Origin: VMDJ01 sp038144195 | GTDB lineage: Bacteria; Pseudomonadota; Gammaproteobacteria; Chromatiales; Chromatiaceae | NCBI GenBank assembly: GCA_038144195.1 | Contig: JAYQNH010000001.1 | Coordinates: forward strand, 62,001-126,000 | Direction of reading: 5' to 3' | DNA: 64,000 bases | Shown here: positions 49,031 to 58,503 of the stretch, one piece after another | Numbering within the stretch: position 1 is the first letter of the stretch | How the letters are laid out: every line of letters starts with the position of its first letter | Program-made: the position numbers and the translations under genes | Notes under the pieces: model-generated | Databases searched by the model: none | What the model saw: only the letters and a program-made list of their open reading frames with translations | Told to the model about the DNA's origin: nothing

Positions 49031-49761
49031 GAGTGCAAGTTTCCTAGGAGGTTCACCACATGCTGCATGCCGCCCTCAAGATTAGCGTGAATCTCGTCCA
49101 TGGTGATTTCCTCATCAGTCAGGCCGGCACCCCAGTTCACTACCAAGGAGAGATTGGCATAACGCATGCCCGCTTCTTTAGCTAAAGCGGCTTCTGGCAT
49201 CCCGGTCATGCCCACAAGATCATTGCCGTCGCGGATTAAGCGCTGTACTTCGGCTGCGGTTTCAAGGCGAGGTCCTTGTGTTGCGCCATAACAGCCAGTG
49301 GTCTCAACCGAAAGGCCAATGGCGTTGGCGGTATCGATCAATCGTTGACGTAACGATGCATCATAAGGATGAGTGAAATCGATGTGCTCTACACCCTCGC
49401 CCGGCTCTTGATGAAACGTATGCTCACGGCCATAGGTGTAATCAATCAATTGGTCAGCGACACAGATAACCTTAGGTCCCATTTTTTTTGTTAGGCCGCC
49501 AACTGCAGCAACACCAACCACGTCTTGGATATCAATAGATTTAAGAGCCCAGATGTTGGCGCGGTAATTCACTTTGTGTGGAGGGAACTGATGTTGCTCG
49601 CCATGACGCGGTAAAAAAACACAGTCAGTATTACCAAGTTTCCCCCAAAGTAGCTCAGCTGAGGGAGCGCCGTAAGGTGTGTTGATAGCCTCTTTGCGTG
49701 AAACAGTGAAGTCACTTAATTTAGTGAGCCCTGTTCCACCAATGATGGCAAGTTGACTCAC
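49027..49761 (-). CDS. mtiP: S-methyl-5'-thioinosine phosphorylase
   Basis: Purine nucleoside phosphorylase of the MTAP/MTIP family that cleaves methylthioinosine to hypoxanthine and methylthioribose-1-phosphate. GGTGLTKL, RHGEQHQFPPHKVNYRAN, TQGPRLETAAE and GMTGMPEAALAKEAGM are typical. Start is GTG 49761 overlapping the hpt stop. Being next to hpt, the hypoxanthine produced can be salvaged at once, which favours the MTIP assignment over MTAP. Confidence 0.88.
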   Translation of the reverse strand: MSQLAIIGGTGLTKLSDFTVSRKEAINTPYGAPSAELLWGKLGNTDCVFLPRHGEQHQFPPHKVNYRANIWALKSIDIQDVVGVAAVGGLTKKMGPKVICVADQLIDYTYGREHTFHQEPGEGVEHIDFTHPYDASLRQRLIDTANAIGLSVETTGCYGATQGPRLETAAEVQRLIRDGNDLVGMTGMPEAALAKEAGMRYANLSLVVNWGAGLTDEEITMDEIHANLEGGMQHVVNLLGNLHS

Positions 49762-50312
49762 CCTTCCGCCACCGCATAGATAGCCGGAAGATTTCGCCAA
49801 TAGCCTTTGTAATCCATTCCGCAGCCAAAAACATAACGATCAGGTACGTCAACGCCGCAGTAAGTGACATCAGGTCGAGGACCACGGTCATGCAATTTGT
49901 TGGCTAATACCGCAGTGCTGACTGACTCAGGTTCTTGCGTTAGGCAGCAGCGTAGAATCGCTTCTAATGTGTAACCTTCATCGAGAATGTCATCAATAAT
50001 GAGTACGTTGCGCCCTGTGAGGTCATAGGTTGGCGTGCGAGCCCACACGAGCTCACCGCCTTCGGTTTCGCCGCGGTAACGTGTTGCATGCAGGTAGTCG
50101 AGCTGCATCGGTGCTGTGATGTGCGGTAACAGCAAGCCTGCTGGATAGAGGCCACCGTTCATAACGGTGATGACTAGAGGATTCTTGTCCGCAAGGTCTT
50201 GGCTAATCTGATCGCCCATGCGCTTTGCAGCGTCTCGAATCTCTTCTTCACTGACAATGCAATCAGCTGAAGCTTTTACAGCAAGTGCTTCATTGAGCAT
50301 TTCGTCAATCAT
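49758..50312 (-). CDS. hpt: Hypoxanthine-guanine phosphoribosyltransferase
   Basis: Salvages hypoxanthine (and guanine) with PRPP to IMP/GMP. The PRPP loop VLIIDDILDEGYTL is at about residues 101-114, with PDRYVFGCGMDYKGYWRNLP at the C-terminus. 184 residues, intact. ATG 50312 is chosen over the preceding TTG. It sits between nagZ and mtiP, a common gene order in Pseudomonas-like bacteria. Confidence 0.93.
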   Translation of the reverse strand: MIDEMLNEALAVKASADCIVSEEEIRDAAKRMGDQISQDLADKNPLVITVMNGGLYPAGLLLPHITAPMQLDYLHATRYRGETEGGELVWARTPTYDLTGRNVLIIDDILDEGYTLEAILRCCLTQEPESVSTAVLANKLHDRGPRPDVTYCGVDVPDRYVFGCGMDYKGYWRNLPAIYAVAEG

Positions 50313-50315
50313 CAA

Positions 50316-51344
50316 TTAGTCCTGTATGGCGCAAATGGCAGCAGCGAGTTGACTGGCTTTTTGCCAGCGATCTTGTGTTTGTAGTTTATCCCAGCTTACA
50401 CTTGCGCGCCCGAGCAACCTGGCGCAACGTTCACTCGCGGGCGGATTGGCATATTCTTCCAAGGCGATGATGACTTCTTCGGCGGCATCTGGGTTGTTGC
50501 AGACCAATACCATGTCACAGCCTGCGTTTAGTGCAGCATTGGCGCGGCTTGGGTAATCACCCGTGTCGTCAGTCGCTTTCATGCTCAAATCATCGCTGAA
50601 AATCACGCCATCAAACCCAAGCTCTTCTCGTAATACGGTTTGAAGCCAAAAAGATGAAAAGCCCGCCAAGTCCTTATCGATCTGTGAATAGATCACATGC
50701 GCCGGCATGATGCCTTCAAGTCCTTGGTTAATCAGTTTGGCAAACGGTTTTATGTCTTGTTTAAAGAGCGTTTCTTTATCACGCTCATCAATAGGTAATG
50801 CTAAATGCGAGTCAGCAGCAACTGCGCCATGACCAGGAAAGTGCTTTCCGACACTGATCATGCCGGCATCACGTGCACCGAGCATCCACGCAGACGCAAT
50901 GGGATCAACTTGATCAGGGGTATCGCCAAAGGCGCGATCGCCAATCACTTCACTCACGCGATAATTCAGATCGAGAACCGGTGCAAAGCTAAAGTCCACA
51001 CCGACGGTTCGAAGTTCACTGGCCATAAGCCAACCCAACTCACGGGCATAAGTGGCCGCCTGTGTGATGTCATTGTTGGCATAGTTTAGGATTGATCGAG
51101 CTGCAGGGAGTCGAGTAAAACCTTCACGGAATCGCTGCACCCTGCCACCCTCTTGATCGACCGCAATGGGCAGTGGGGGATTTCGCACGCTATGAATCGC
51201 ATTAACTAGCTCGGTAACTTGTTCACGTGATGTGAAGTTTCGTGCAAAAAGAATCACACCACCTGTAGAGGGATGAGTGAGTCGCGCAATGTCGGCTTCG
51301 GTAAGTTCCGTGCCAACAACATCTAGCATTACAGGTCCGTACAT
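50316..51344 (-). CDS. nagZ: Beta-N-acetylhexosaminidase NagZ
   Basis: Cytosolic glycoside hydrolase family 3 enzyme that removes GlcNAc from anhydromuropeptides during peptidoglycan recycling. The active-site loop KHFPGHGAVAADSH and the nucleophile aspartate in IFSDDLSMKATDD are intact. 342 residues, normal. ATG 51344 chosen. It lies beside a peptide transporter and an L,D-transpeptidase, consistent with a cell-wall recycling setting. Confidence 0.94.
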   Translation of the reverse strand: MYGPVMLDVVGTELTEADIARLTHPSTGGVILFARNFTSREQVTELVNAIHSVRNPPLPIAVDQEGGRVQRFREGFTRLPAARSILNYANNDITQAATYARELGWLMASELRTVGVDFSFAPVLDLNYRVSEVIGDRAFGDTPDQVDPIASAWMLGARDAGMISVGKHFPGHGAVAADSHLALPIDERDKETLFKQDIKPFAKLINQGLEGIMPAHVIYSQIDKDLAGFSSFWLQTVLREELGFDGVIFSDDLSMKATDDTGDYPSRANAALNAGCDMVLVCNNPDAAEEVIIALEEYANPPASERCARLLGRASVSWDKLQTQDRWQKASQLAAAICAIQD

Positions 51345-51360
51345 CAATATCTCGAGTTTC

Positions 51361-52171
51361 TTAGCGTTGCCGCTGGAATTTAACGTCTAATTTATCACGC
51401 ATTGCATCGCCAAGAACGTTGGCGCTGAGCACCACGAGTGACAAGGCAATGCCTGGTGCTAGTACCGCATGAGGTGCGACTAAAAGGTAGCGTACGCCCT
51501 CGCGAATCATGTTGCCCCATGAAGCTTGAGGTGGCTGTACACCTAAGCCCAAAAATGAGAGACCGGCCTCTGCTATGATGGCGCCGGCGATACCATAGCT
51601 GACTTCAATCCAGACTGGTGCTAGTGCTAATGGAATGATGTGCAATCGAATAATGCTCAGACTATCTCGCCCAAGGGCTAACGCAGAGGAAACGTGATTG
51701 CGGCTGCGGATACTCAACACTTGGTTACGCATTAAGCGGGCATAACCTACCCACCCCATGATGCTCAATGCGATGACAACATTGCTTAAGCCGGGTCCAA
51801 GCATGCCGGCCAATGCGATGGCGAGCAGCAATCCTGGGAAGGCAAGAAAGATATCAATGACTCGCGATATTGCGCGATCTGTTCGACCACCGATATAGCC
51901 AGCTAAGGCGCCAATGAACGTGCCAATCACCGCAGACAGCGTTACCGTGCTCAAAGCAACAAATAGGGATATGCCGGCACCATCAATAAGTCGTAACACG
52001 AGTGAACGACCAAGCTCGTCGTATCCGAATAGCCCATAAGGGGAATTCAACGAAGGTGGTGTAAATATTTTCGCTAGATTCAATCTGGTTACTGTCTATA
52101 TCGACAGTCCATGCGATTAAGGCTAAGGCAAACCATGTGAGCATGATGATCCGTGCTAAAGAGATGATCAT
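51361..52171 (-). CDS. Dipeptide/oligopeptide ABC transporter permease (DppC/OppC type), frameshifted
   Basis: Second permease of a peptide importer. The N-terminal helix (IIMLTWFALALIAWTV) is in one frame; after a change near 52085 the text NLAKIFTPPSLNSPYGLFGY and the DELGRS motif leads into five helices with the ATPase contact loop SSALALGRDSLSIIRLHIIP and a typical GLSFLGLGVQPPQASWG. About 270 residues. ATG 52171 overlaps the dppB-like stop. Confidence 0.87.
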
Positions 52172-53079
52172 GCTTGAGCCTCGATACGAGGATCAATCCA
52201 CCCTAGTAGCACATCTGTAACGAGATTGATCACGATATAGAGAACCGCGATCACTAAAACGACACCCTGTATTAATGGATAGTCACGCTGCTGAATGGCA
52301 TCAATTAACAGGCTGCCAATACCGGGCCAACTAAAGACCACTTCTGTGATGACCGCGCCGCTGAGTAACGCGCCAAGCTGCAAACTCAGTAAGGTCAGTA
52401 CAGGGATCATGGCGTTAGGAACAGCATGTCGCCAAAACACCTGAGATTCAGCCCCGCCCTTTGCGCGTGCTGTGCGCATCCAATCTTGATGCAGGATTTC
52501 TAGCAGGCTGCTGCGAAGCATGCGAACTGCAATAGCAGTCATAGAAAACCCCAGTGTGACTGCAGGCAAAATAATATGCTGCCAGGTCTCATTGCCTGAG
52601 ATGGGTAGCCAGGCGAGATAAATAGAAAACAACAAGACCAACATAGGCCCTAGCCAAAAGTTTGGAATTGATTGTCCAAGTAAAGCGAAAACGGTTGCAG
52701 CATGATCGCCAAATTGCTGATGCTTTCGTGCAGCATAACTACCGAGAGGTATGGCAATTACGACGACAATGGCAAAGCTCAATATGGCTAGTTGAAACGA
52801 AGCGGGAAGTCTTTCTTGAATGATATCCGTTACGGGACGTTGCTTAAGTAGAGAATCGCCCATGTCACCTTGCATGACATTCAACACATACGAAGACCAA
52901 CGTTCAACTATAGGTTTATCCAGACCGAGACTGGCGCGGAGCGCTTCCCTATCCGCTCCTGAGGCACGCTCGCCGAGCATCACATCAACTGGATCGCCCG
53001 GTACAAGCGCGGTGAGAAAAAAGACCAGTGTGATAACACCAAGCAGCACCCAAAAGCGATCGAGCAAGGCGCGTAACAT
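52168..53079 (-). CDS. Dipeptide/oligopeptide ABC transporter permease (DppB/OppB type)
   Basis: First permease of a peptide importer, 303 residues and intact. It shows the family N-terminus (RFWVLLGVITLVFFLTALVP GDPV), the ATPase contact loop DWMRTARAKGGAESQVFWRH and six helices. It directly abuts the L,D-transpeptidase gene upstream. No ATPase genes (dppD/dppF) are in this cluster. Confidence 0.9.
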   Translation of the reverse strand: MLRALLDRFWVLLGVITLVFFLTALVPGDPVDVMLGERASGADREALRASLGLDKPIVERWSSYVLNVMQGDMGDSLLKQRPVTDIIQERLPASFQLAILSFAIVVVIAIPLGSYAARKHQQFGDHAATVFALLGQSIPNFWLGPMLVLLFSIYLAWLPISGNETWQHIILPAVTLGFSMTAIAVRMLRSSLLEILHQDWMRTARAKGGAESQVFWRHAVPNAMIPVLTLLSLQLGALLSGAVITEVVFSWPGIGSLLIDAIQQRDYPLIQGVVLVIAVLYIVINLVTDVLLGWIDPRIEAQA

Positions 53080-53573
53080 CAGAGAATGATTTCAACTGGT
53101 GTGCCCTTTTCGACACGATCAAAAAGGGCGACAAGGTCCTTATTGCGCATGCGAATGCAGCCATGTGACTGTGGCATCCCCATGGGCTCGGAATCCGGTG
53201 TGCCATGGATGTAGATAAAGCGTTTAAGCGTATCGACCTGACCGCCACGATTAATGCCGCTTTCACATCCGGTTAACCAAAGAATACGGGTGAGTATCCA
53301 ATCCCGATTAGGTGACGATTCAGCAAGGGCGATATCGAATATCTCACCAGAGGGGCGGCGCCCCGTAAACACGGTATTGACTGGACAGTCAGCACCTATC
53401 TTAATGCGTACCTTATGTAACCCTAATGGAGTGCAGCCAGAGTTCTCTAGATTGCCTACACCATTAAGTGCAGTTGAAACAGCATAGCTTGCAGCAATCT
53501 GCTGATTTTCAATCAGGCGAAGTTCCTGTTGATTAACAGAGATAATAATCTGTGTTTGATCAGTGTTGGCCAA
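53079..53573 (-). CDS. L,D-transpeptidase family protein (YkuD domain)
   Basis: Cysteine peptidase/transpeptidase of the YkuD fold, used in peptidoglycan cross-linking or trimming. The catalytic motif is complete: HGTPDSEPMGMPQSHGCIRM. The start is TTG 53573 with GGAG upstream, inside the 3' end of the binding-protein gene. No signal peptide is evident from this start, which is unusual for the family; the longer frame to 53627 does not supply a clear one. About 164 residues. Confidence 0.82.
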   Translation of the reverse strand: MANTDQTQIIISVNQQELRLIENQQIAASYAVSTALNGVGNLENSGCTPLGLHKVRIKIGADCPVNTVFTGRRPSGEIFDIALAESSPNRDWILTRILWLTGCESGINRGGQVDTLKRFIYIHGTPDSEPMGMPQSHGCIRMRNKDLVALFDRVEKGTPVEIIL

Positions 53574-55029
53574 AAGCCTGCTCCAGAAACTGATAGCTAC
53601 CGTGCTTATTAGGTTTAAGGGCTCCACGACGCGATGCCACTATTTGGTCTTCATGCCATAAAGGGACATAGACAAGGTCGCGATGGATCTTTTCTTGGAT
53701 TTTACGGTAAAGCGGCAAGCTCTTCTCTAGGGGTAATTCTTCAGCTTGCGCTATGAGCTGATCGACTTCAGCTGATACATAGCGACCGCGATTGGCACCG
53801 CTCGGGGGCAAAGAGTCACTATGATACACATAGCGGAAGACGTCGGGGCTGCGAATGCCAACCCAGCTCAAGCTATAAAGTTGAAAGCGCCCTGCTTTGA
53901 TGTCGCCAAAAAATGAACCCCACTCATAGCTTTGTATCTTAAGATCAATGCCAACATCACGCAGTTGCTGCTGAAATACCGCTGCAATCCGAAGCCTAAA
54001 GGGATCCGTTGAGGTTTTGTATGAAAGCTTCAGTGGATTGTCTTTGCTGTAGCCAAACGTCGCGAGCAAGTGCTTAGCTTTATTAGGGTTGTGATCATAC
54101 GCAGGTAAATCTGGATGCGCAGCCCAATGGCCTGGCGCTAACAAGGTGTTTGCGAGCTTCGCATTGCTTTGGAAAAGGTGTTTAACAATGACCTGACGAT
54201 TGATGGCATGAGCGATCGCTTGGCGAATTTCATCTTGCTTAAGAATCGGATCAGCCATATTGAAGCCGAGATAGCTAAAGGTGGTCCCCGGTGTTTGCGT
54301 AACCTGAATGTTTGGATCATCTTTGAGAAGGCGATACATCTCATGCGGCAAGTCGTTTTGCAATGTTGAAGCCTCACCTTTCAGTAGCTTCAAAACACGC
54401 ATCGTCGGATCTTTATTCACCACAAAGCGTACTTCTTCAGATGATTTTCTATGTCAAAGAGTCACGCCTCAATCGCCTTGAGTCTTAACACATTCAAAAG
54501 CACATGATCCTACAGGATACTTAGCTAATGTTTAATCATTAAGCAGGATCTCTTTGTGTGCAACACTGATGTGAAGCTTTTCAGCAAAGCGATAATCAGG
54601 TTTCTTTAGGGAGATAAGAATCGACTGCTTAGTTGTCTCGATAGAGGCAATATTACTTCAGGTTTTCGCTTTAGGTGACCGGGGATGATCTCGAGCAATC
54701 TTTAGTGAGGCTGAAATGTCTAATAGCGAAACATCGGTATTGTTACTGAATCGATGCTGAGTCGAGCTTAACTCCAATGAGTAATATTGAGCATCGTGAT
54801 GCTTGATTTCCGCTAGCCCGGGTATGGGACGGTCATTTTCATCAAGTTCAATAATCGGTTGATAGATAAGTGCGTTGATTCGTTCGGATGACGCATCACT
54901 CGCTAGAATTGGATGCAGACTGTTTGGCGCGTTACTGATGGCGAAGGTAGTAGTCTCTGCCACTACCATTAACGGGTAACAGATAAGTATCAGCCAAAGG
55001 TATTTGAAGATTGGCTGCTGGAGTCTCAC
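53560..55029 (-). pseudogene. Peptide ABC transporter substrate-binding protein (DppA/OppA type), with four in-frame stops
   Basis: A periplasmic binding protein of family 5, with signal peptide (IFKYLWLILICYPLMVVA) and family text such as NAPNSLHPILASDASSERIN, LISLKKPDYRFAEKL, VRFVVNKDPTMRVLKLLKGE and GTTFSYLGFNMADPILKQDE. It has a GTG start at 55029. The whole span is one reading frame, but four stops lie in it: TGA 54658-54660, TAA 54532-54534, TGA 54469-54471 and TGA 54454-54456. The text between the stops still looks like the family. This is unlike the frameshifts elsewhere and fits a decaying gene, or a stretch of poor sequence. Confidence 0.8.
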
Positions 55030-55515
55030 TTAACTCTTTTCCTCATCCGACCAATCTTTATAAGGGTGAGAAATAAGATGCGAATTAAAGTATTTTAAAT
55101 CCGTTGAGACCTCTTTACCCAGCCAAGGGTGCTGAGGGACAGGATGATCAGCACTAGGTAATTCGATCTCGGCAACGATCAGCCCAGCATTGTTGCCATG
55201 GAACTCATCAATCTCCCAGGTGAGGTCGCCATCACTGATTAAGTGGCGAGTTTTATCAATACCGCCCTCTTCTGCTGTTTGCTTCAGGATTTCTTCGGCA
55301 TCCTCTTTAGGAATAGCGTATTCAAACTCGTGTCGATGGATGCCATCTATACTTTGTTTAATATTGATATGTGCTTGATCAGCGGAAATACGTACCCGAA
55401 TCGCTTTAATTTCACTTCGACATAAGTAGCCTTGGGTCATTCGCGTGCTTTTGGAAACGAGCTGACGCCAATCTTCATTCATTAATAAGTATTTGCGTTC
55501 GATCTCAATAGCCAT
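55030..55515 (-). CDS. CYTH-domain protein (inorganic triphosphatase / class IV adenylate cyclase-like)
   Basis: A 161-residue CYTH protein. The defining EIERKYLL motif is at residues 4-11, followed by basic and acidic tunnel residues (IRVRIS, EFEYAIP, TWEIDEFHG, LIVAEIELPS). Bacterial members of this size mostly hydrolyse inorganic triphosphate. Start ATG 55515 (MAIEIERKYLL) is preferred because the family starts there. It overlaps no neighbour. Confidence 0.87.
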   Translation of the reverse strand: MAIEIERKYLLMNEDWRQLVSKSTRMTQGYLCRSEIKAIRVRISADQAHINIKQSIDGIHRHEFEYAIPKEDAEEILKQTAEEGGIDKTRHLISDGDLTWEIDEFHGNNAGLIVAEIELPSADHPVPQHPWLGKEVSTDLKYFNSHLISHPYKDWSDEEKS

Positions 55516-55516
55516 C

Positions 55517-56847
55517 TTATTTTTTAAATAAGGCAATCGATTCAACGTGGCCGGTATGCGGGAACATATCCATCACGCTAGCAGTAACAAGCGTGTAACC
55601 CATTTCATTTACGAGCAAGCCGGCATCTCGCGCCAGAGTGCCTGGGTAACACGAAATATACAGTAAGGCTTCAATCCCCATTTTGTTGATCAGTGGCAGG
55701 ATCTCTAATGCCCCAGAGCGTGGAGGATCGATCAATGCTTTAGTGAATGACTGACTTAACCAAGGTTGTGGTTTGAGCTCTTCATAAAGATTGGCTGCGA
55801 AAAAATCCACATTAGAGAGTTTATTTCGCTCGGCATTTGATTTGGCGCGTTGAACTAAACCTTCATCCCCTTCAACGCCCACAACGGTGCCTGCTTGTGT
55901 TGCTAAAGGCAGTGTGAAGTTGCCCACGCCACAGAACAGGTCTAACACAGTGTCATTCTGATTAAGATAAAGCATGTCGAGTGCGCGATTAATCATTTTT
56001 CGGTTTATATCGGTATTGACCTGAGTGAAGTCACCGGGCAAAAAACCTAGCTCAAGGTTTTGGTCTGGTAAGGCGTAATGCAAATCAGCCGGAATGCCAC
56101 TCAAAGGAACAACGGTGTCTGGGCCGCCGCGCTGTGTATATGGAATGACGTCATGCGCTTCCCAAAAGCCTTAATTGCTAATGCGTCAGCATCAGTGAGA
56201 TCTTCAAGGATGCGAAAGATAAGTACGCATTGGTCATCATCCATGGCGACCTCAATTTGAGGTAGCTTGGCATTGATTGAAAGTCCTTCGACTAATTGAC
56301 TCAGCTGAGGCAAAAGCTCGCCAACACGAGGGTGTAAAACAGGACATAGAGATAAATCTGCAACAAAGCTGCTCGCGCGCTCACGAAAGCCAACCAATAC
56401 CTTGCCTTTCTTAGGGACGTTTTTAACGCCTAGGCGTGCTTTACGGCGATATCCCCAGACGCTGTCATTGGTTAAGGGTGGCAATATCGATTGTGCTGAC
56501 ACCTTGCCAATGTGCTCTAAGTTATCCAGTAAAACTTGCTGCTTAGCTTCAATCTGCTTATCAGAGTCAAGATGCTGCAGACTGCATCCACCGCAGATCG
56601 CATAGTGCGCGCATTTAGGTTGCACGCGATCAGGCGATGCCTCAATGACTGATGTCACTAATCCTTCGTCGTAACTCTTTTTACGATTGGTGTAGCGGAA
56701 AGTAATTTTTTCACCGGCTAACGCACCTTGTATAAAAGTAGCCTTCTCATCGATTCGTGCGACACCTTTACCATCATGGCTTAGCGATTGGATGTGAGCT
56801 TCAAAATCACCCTGCGGGAGTTTTGGCTTGCGAAAACGTCGACCCAT
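55517..56847 (-). CDS. rlmD: 23S rRNA (uracil-1939-C5)-methyltransferase RlmD, frameshifted
   Basis: Methylates U1939 of 23S rRNA. N-terminal TRAM-like domain (IQSLSHDGKGVARID), the 4Fe-4S cluster cysteines CAHYAICGGC, and after a frame change near 56150 the methyltransferase core with VLDLFCGVGNFTLPLA, DPPRSGALEI and the nucleophilic cysteine in YISCYPGTLARD. About 442 residues. It is near the CYTH and cysM genes, as in other gammaproteobacteria. Confidence 0.93.
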
Positions 56848-56852
56848 TGAGC

Positions 56853-57563
56853 TTAGTCCTTCATGCCAAATGCGCGGAATAAGCTATGTAAGGTCAACTC
56901 ATCAATGTGATCAGCGAGCGAGCGCACCGCTATGTGTTTTTCATCGGTGCTTAAGGTGCCGTTGAAGTGATGTAGTCGTAATGCTAGCAAATAACTATTA
57001 ACGGCATGATCAATTGAAAAACGCGTGATCTCTGACCAATGATCATTCACAAACGAGTCCCAAATTGAATCACGCGTTTGTCCACGCAAACCGGGCAGTA
57101 AGAACTGCTTGGCTAAATCATCTAAAGACTGATCAGCATCGCCTGCCATAGCAAAGCTTAGCTGCAAGTCTTCGGGAGTAAGATCAAAGGCATCAGGCCA
57201 GACTAAGCCGTGTTTCATTGCCCGATAGGTAATCAAAGGCCAAGTGAAACTATCCGCGCCCCAGTTCATCAGATGAGTATCGAGATTTAGGCGTTGCTGA
57301 AGAAGTTCTAGGAGCGCCTTTTCATTACTGGTTTCTAACGATTGGGTTGTTAACGTCACTTCACCTTGGTTGTAATCAATACATGTGATCGCAGCAATGT
57401 GTAATTGATGCCAAGGTAGAACTTCAGAGTCACCGGTGCGTTGCTTACGTTGGTGAAACAACACATTGCCAACATCCTTATCGGATAGGCCGTCTAAGTT
57501 GTGATTATGTCGAGCCGTCTCAATATCGGGTAAGACGCTGACTGAGAACGTACTAAAACGCAT
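56853..57563 (-). CDS. Predicted 3'-5' exonuclease related to the PolB exonuclease domain
   Basis: About 236 residues with an N-terminal exonuclease-I-like motif (SVLPDIETAR), the middle FNWxxD-like segment (LMNWGADSFTWPLITYRAMKHG) and an ending with conserved acidic residues (HAVNSYLLALRLHHF). It fits the predicted PolB-like 3'-5' exonuclease family (DNA_pol_B_exo2). The biological substrate is unknown. It is five bases upstream of rlmD on the same strand, and 11 after cysM. Confidence 0.75.
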   Translation of the reverse strand: MRFSTFSVSVLPDIETARHNHNLDGLSDKDVGNVLFHQRKQRTGDSEVLPWHQLHIAAITCIDYNQGEVTLTTQSLETSNEKALLELLQQRLNLDTHLMNWGADSFTWPLITYRAMKHGLVWPDAFDLTPEDLQLSFAMAGDADQSLDDLAKQFLLPGLRGQTRDSIWDSFVNDHWSEITRFSIDHAVNSYLLALRLHHFNGTLSTDEKHIAVRSLADHIDELTLHSLFRAFGMKD

Positions 57564-57574
57564 ACTTCACTCTA

Positions 57575-58468
57575 TTATTTATCGGGGAAAACACCTGTCG
57601 ACAGGTAGCGGTCGCCACGGTCACAGATAATGGCAACAATCGTGGCATTGCGAACTTCTTTATCGAGTAGCAAGGCGGCTGCTACCGCTCCGCCTGAACT
57701 AACGCCTGCAAAGATACCTTCTTCAACGGCTAATCGACGTGTCATGTCTTCTGCGGTGGCTTGATCTATATCGATCTCACGATCAACTAATGAAGCATCA
57801 AAAATCGTTGGGAGATATTCTTCTGGCCAGCGACGAATGCCTGGGATCGAAGCGCCTTCGGTTGGCTGAACACCAATGATCTGCACATCGGCACTCTGTT
57901 CTTTAAGGAAGCGAGCTGTGCCAGTAATGGTGCCCGTTGTGCCCATCGCGCTAACAAAATGTGTCACTTGATGATGGGTGTCTTCCCAAATCTCAGGGCC
58001 TGTGCCGTGATAATGGGCTAAAGGATTATCATCGTTACCAAATTGATTAAGCACCTTGCCCTCGCCCCGCGCTTCCATGGCTAAGGCAAGATCACGAGCA
58101 CCTTCCATGCTCTCTTCCTTAGTTACCAGAATTAGCTTTGCGCCATAGGCTCGCATCGCCGCGCGACGCTCAACACTAAGGTTATCTGGCATGATCAAAA
58201 TCATTTTATAGCCGCGTATGGCTGCTGCCATGGCTAAAGCAATACCTGTGTTGCCACTGGTCGCTTCGATTAGGGTATCGCCAGGCTTGATGTCGCCTCG
58301 CCTTTCAGCGCGCTCGATCATGGATAACGCAGGTCGGTCTTTTACAGAGCCGGCTGGGTTATTGCCTTCGAGTTTGGCCAAAATGGTATTGCTAGTCTCA
58401 CCAGGAATGCGCTGAAGACGCACCAGAGGTGTCTTGCCAACAAAGTCTGCAATGGTTGGGTAGTTCAT
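57575..58468 (-). CDS. cysM: Cysteine synthase B (CysM)
   Basis: PLP-dependent O-acetylserine sulfhydrylase that can use thiosulfate. The PLP lysine is K43 in NPAGSVKDRPA, with the substrate loop EATSGNTGIALAM and the C-terminal ICDRGDRYLSTGVF (the CysM ending). 297 residues, intact, and the first gene after pdxJ on the minus strand. Confidence 0.94.
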   Translation of the reverse strand: MNYPTIADFVGKTPLVRLQRIPGETSNTILAKLEGNNPAGSVKDRPALSMIERAERRGDIKPGDTLIEATSGNTGIALAMAAAIRGYKMILIMPDNLSVERRAAMRAYGAKLILVTKEESMEGARDLALAMEARGEGKVLNQFGNDDNPLAHYHGTGPEIWEDTHHQVTHFVSAMGTTGTITGTARFLKEQSADVQIIGVQPTEGASIPGIRRWPEEYLPTIFDASLVDREIDIDQATAEDMTRRLAVEEGIFAGVSSGGAVAAALLLDKEVRNATIVAIICDRGDRYLSTGVFPDK

Positions 58469-58503
58469 GGCCCTAGTTTACCTCAACCAGAGCTTAGATA
58501 GCC

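Noticed and set aside
54454..54660. TGA codons in the peptide-binding protein read as tryptophan or selenocysteine
   Set aside because: One of the four stops is TAA, many genes in the window end in TGA, and no SECIS-like hairpin or recoding context was seen. Decay or poor sequence is simpler.
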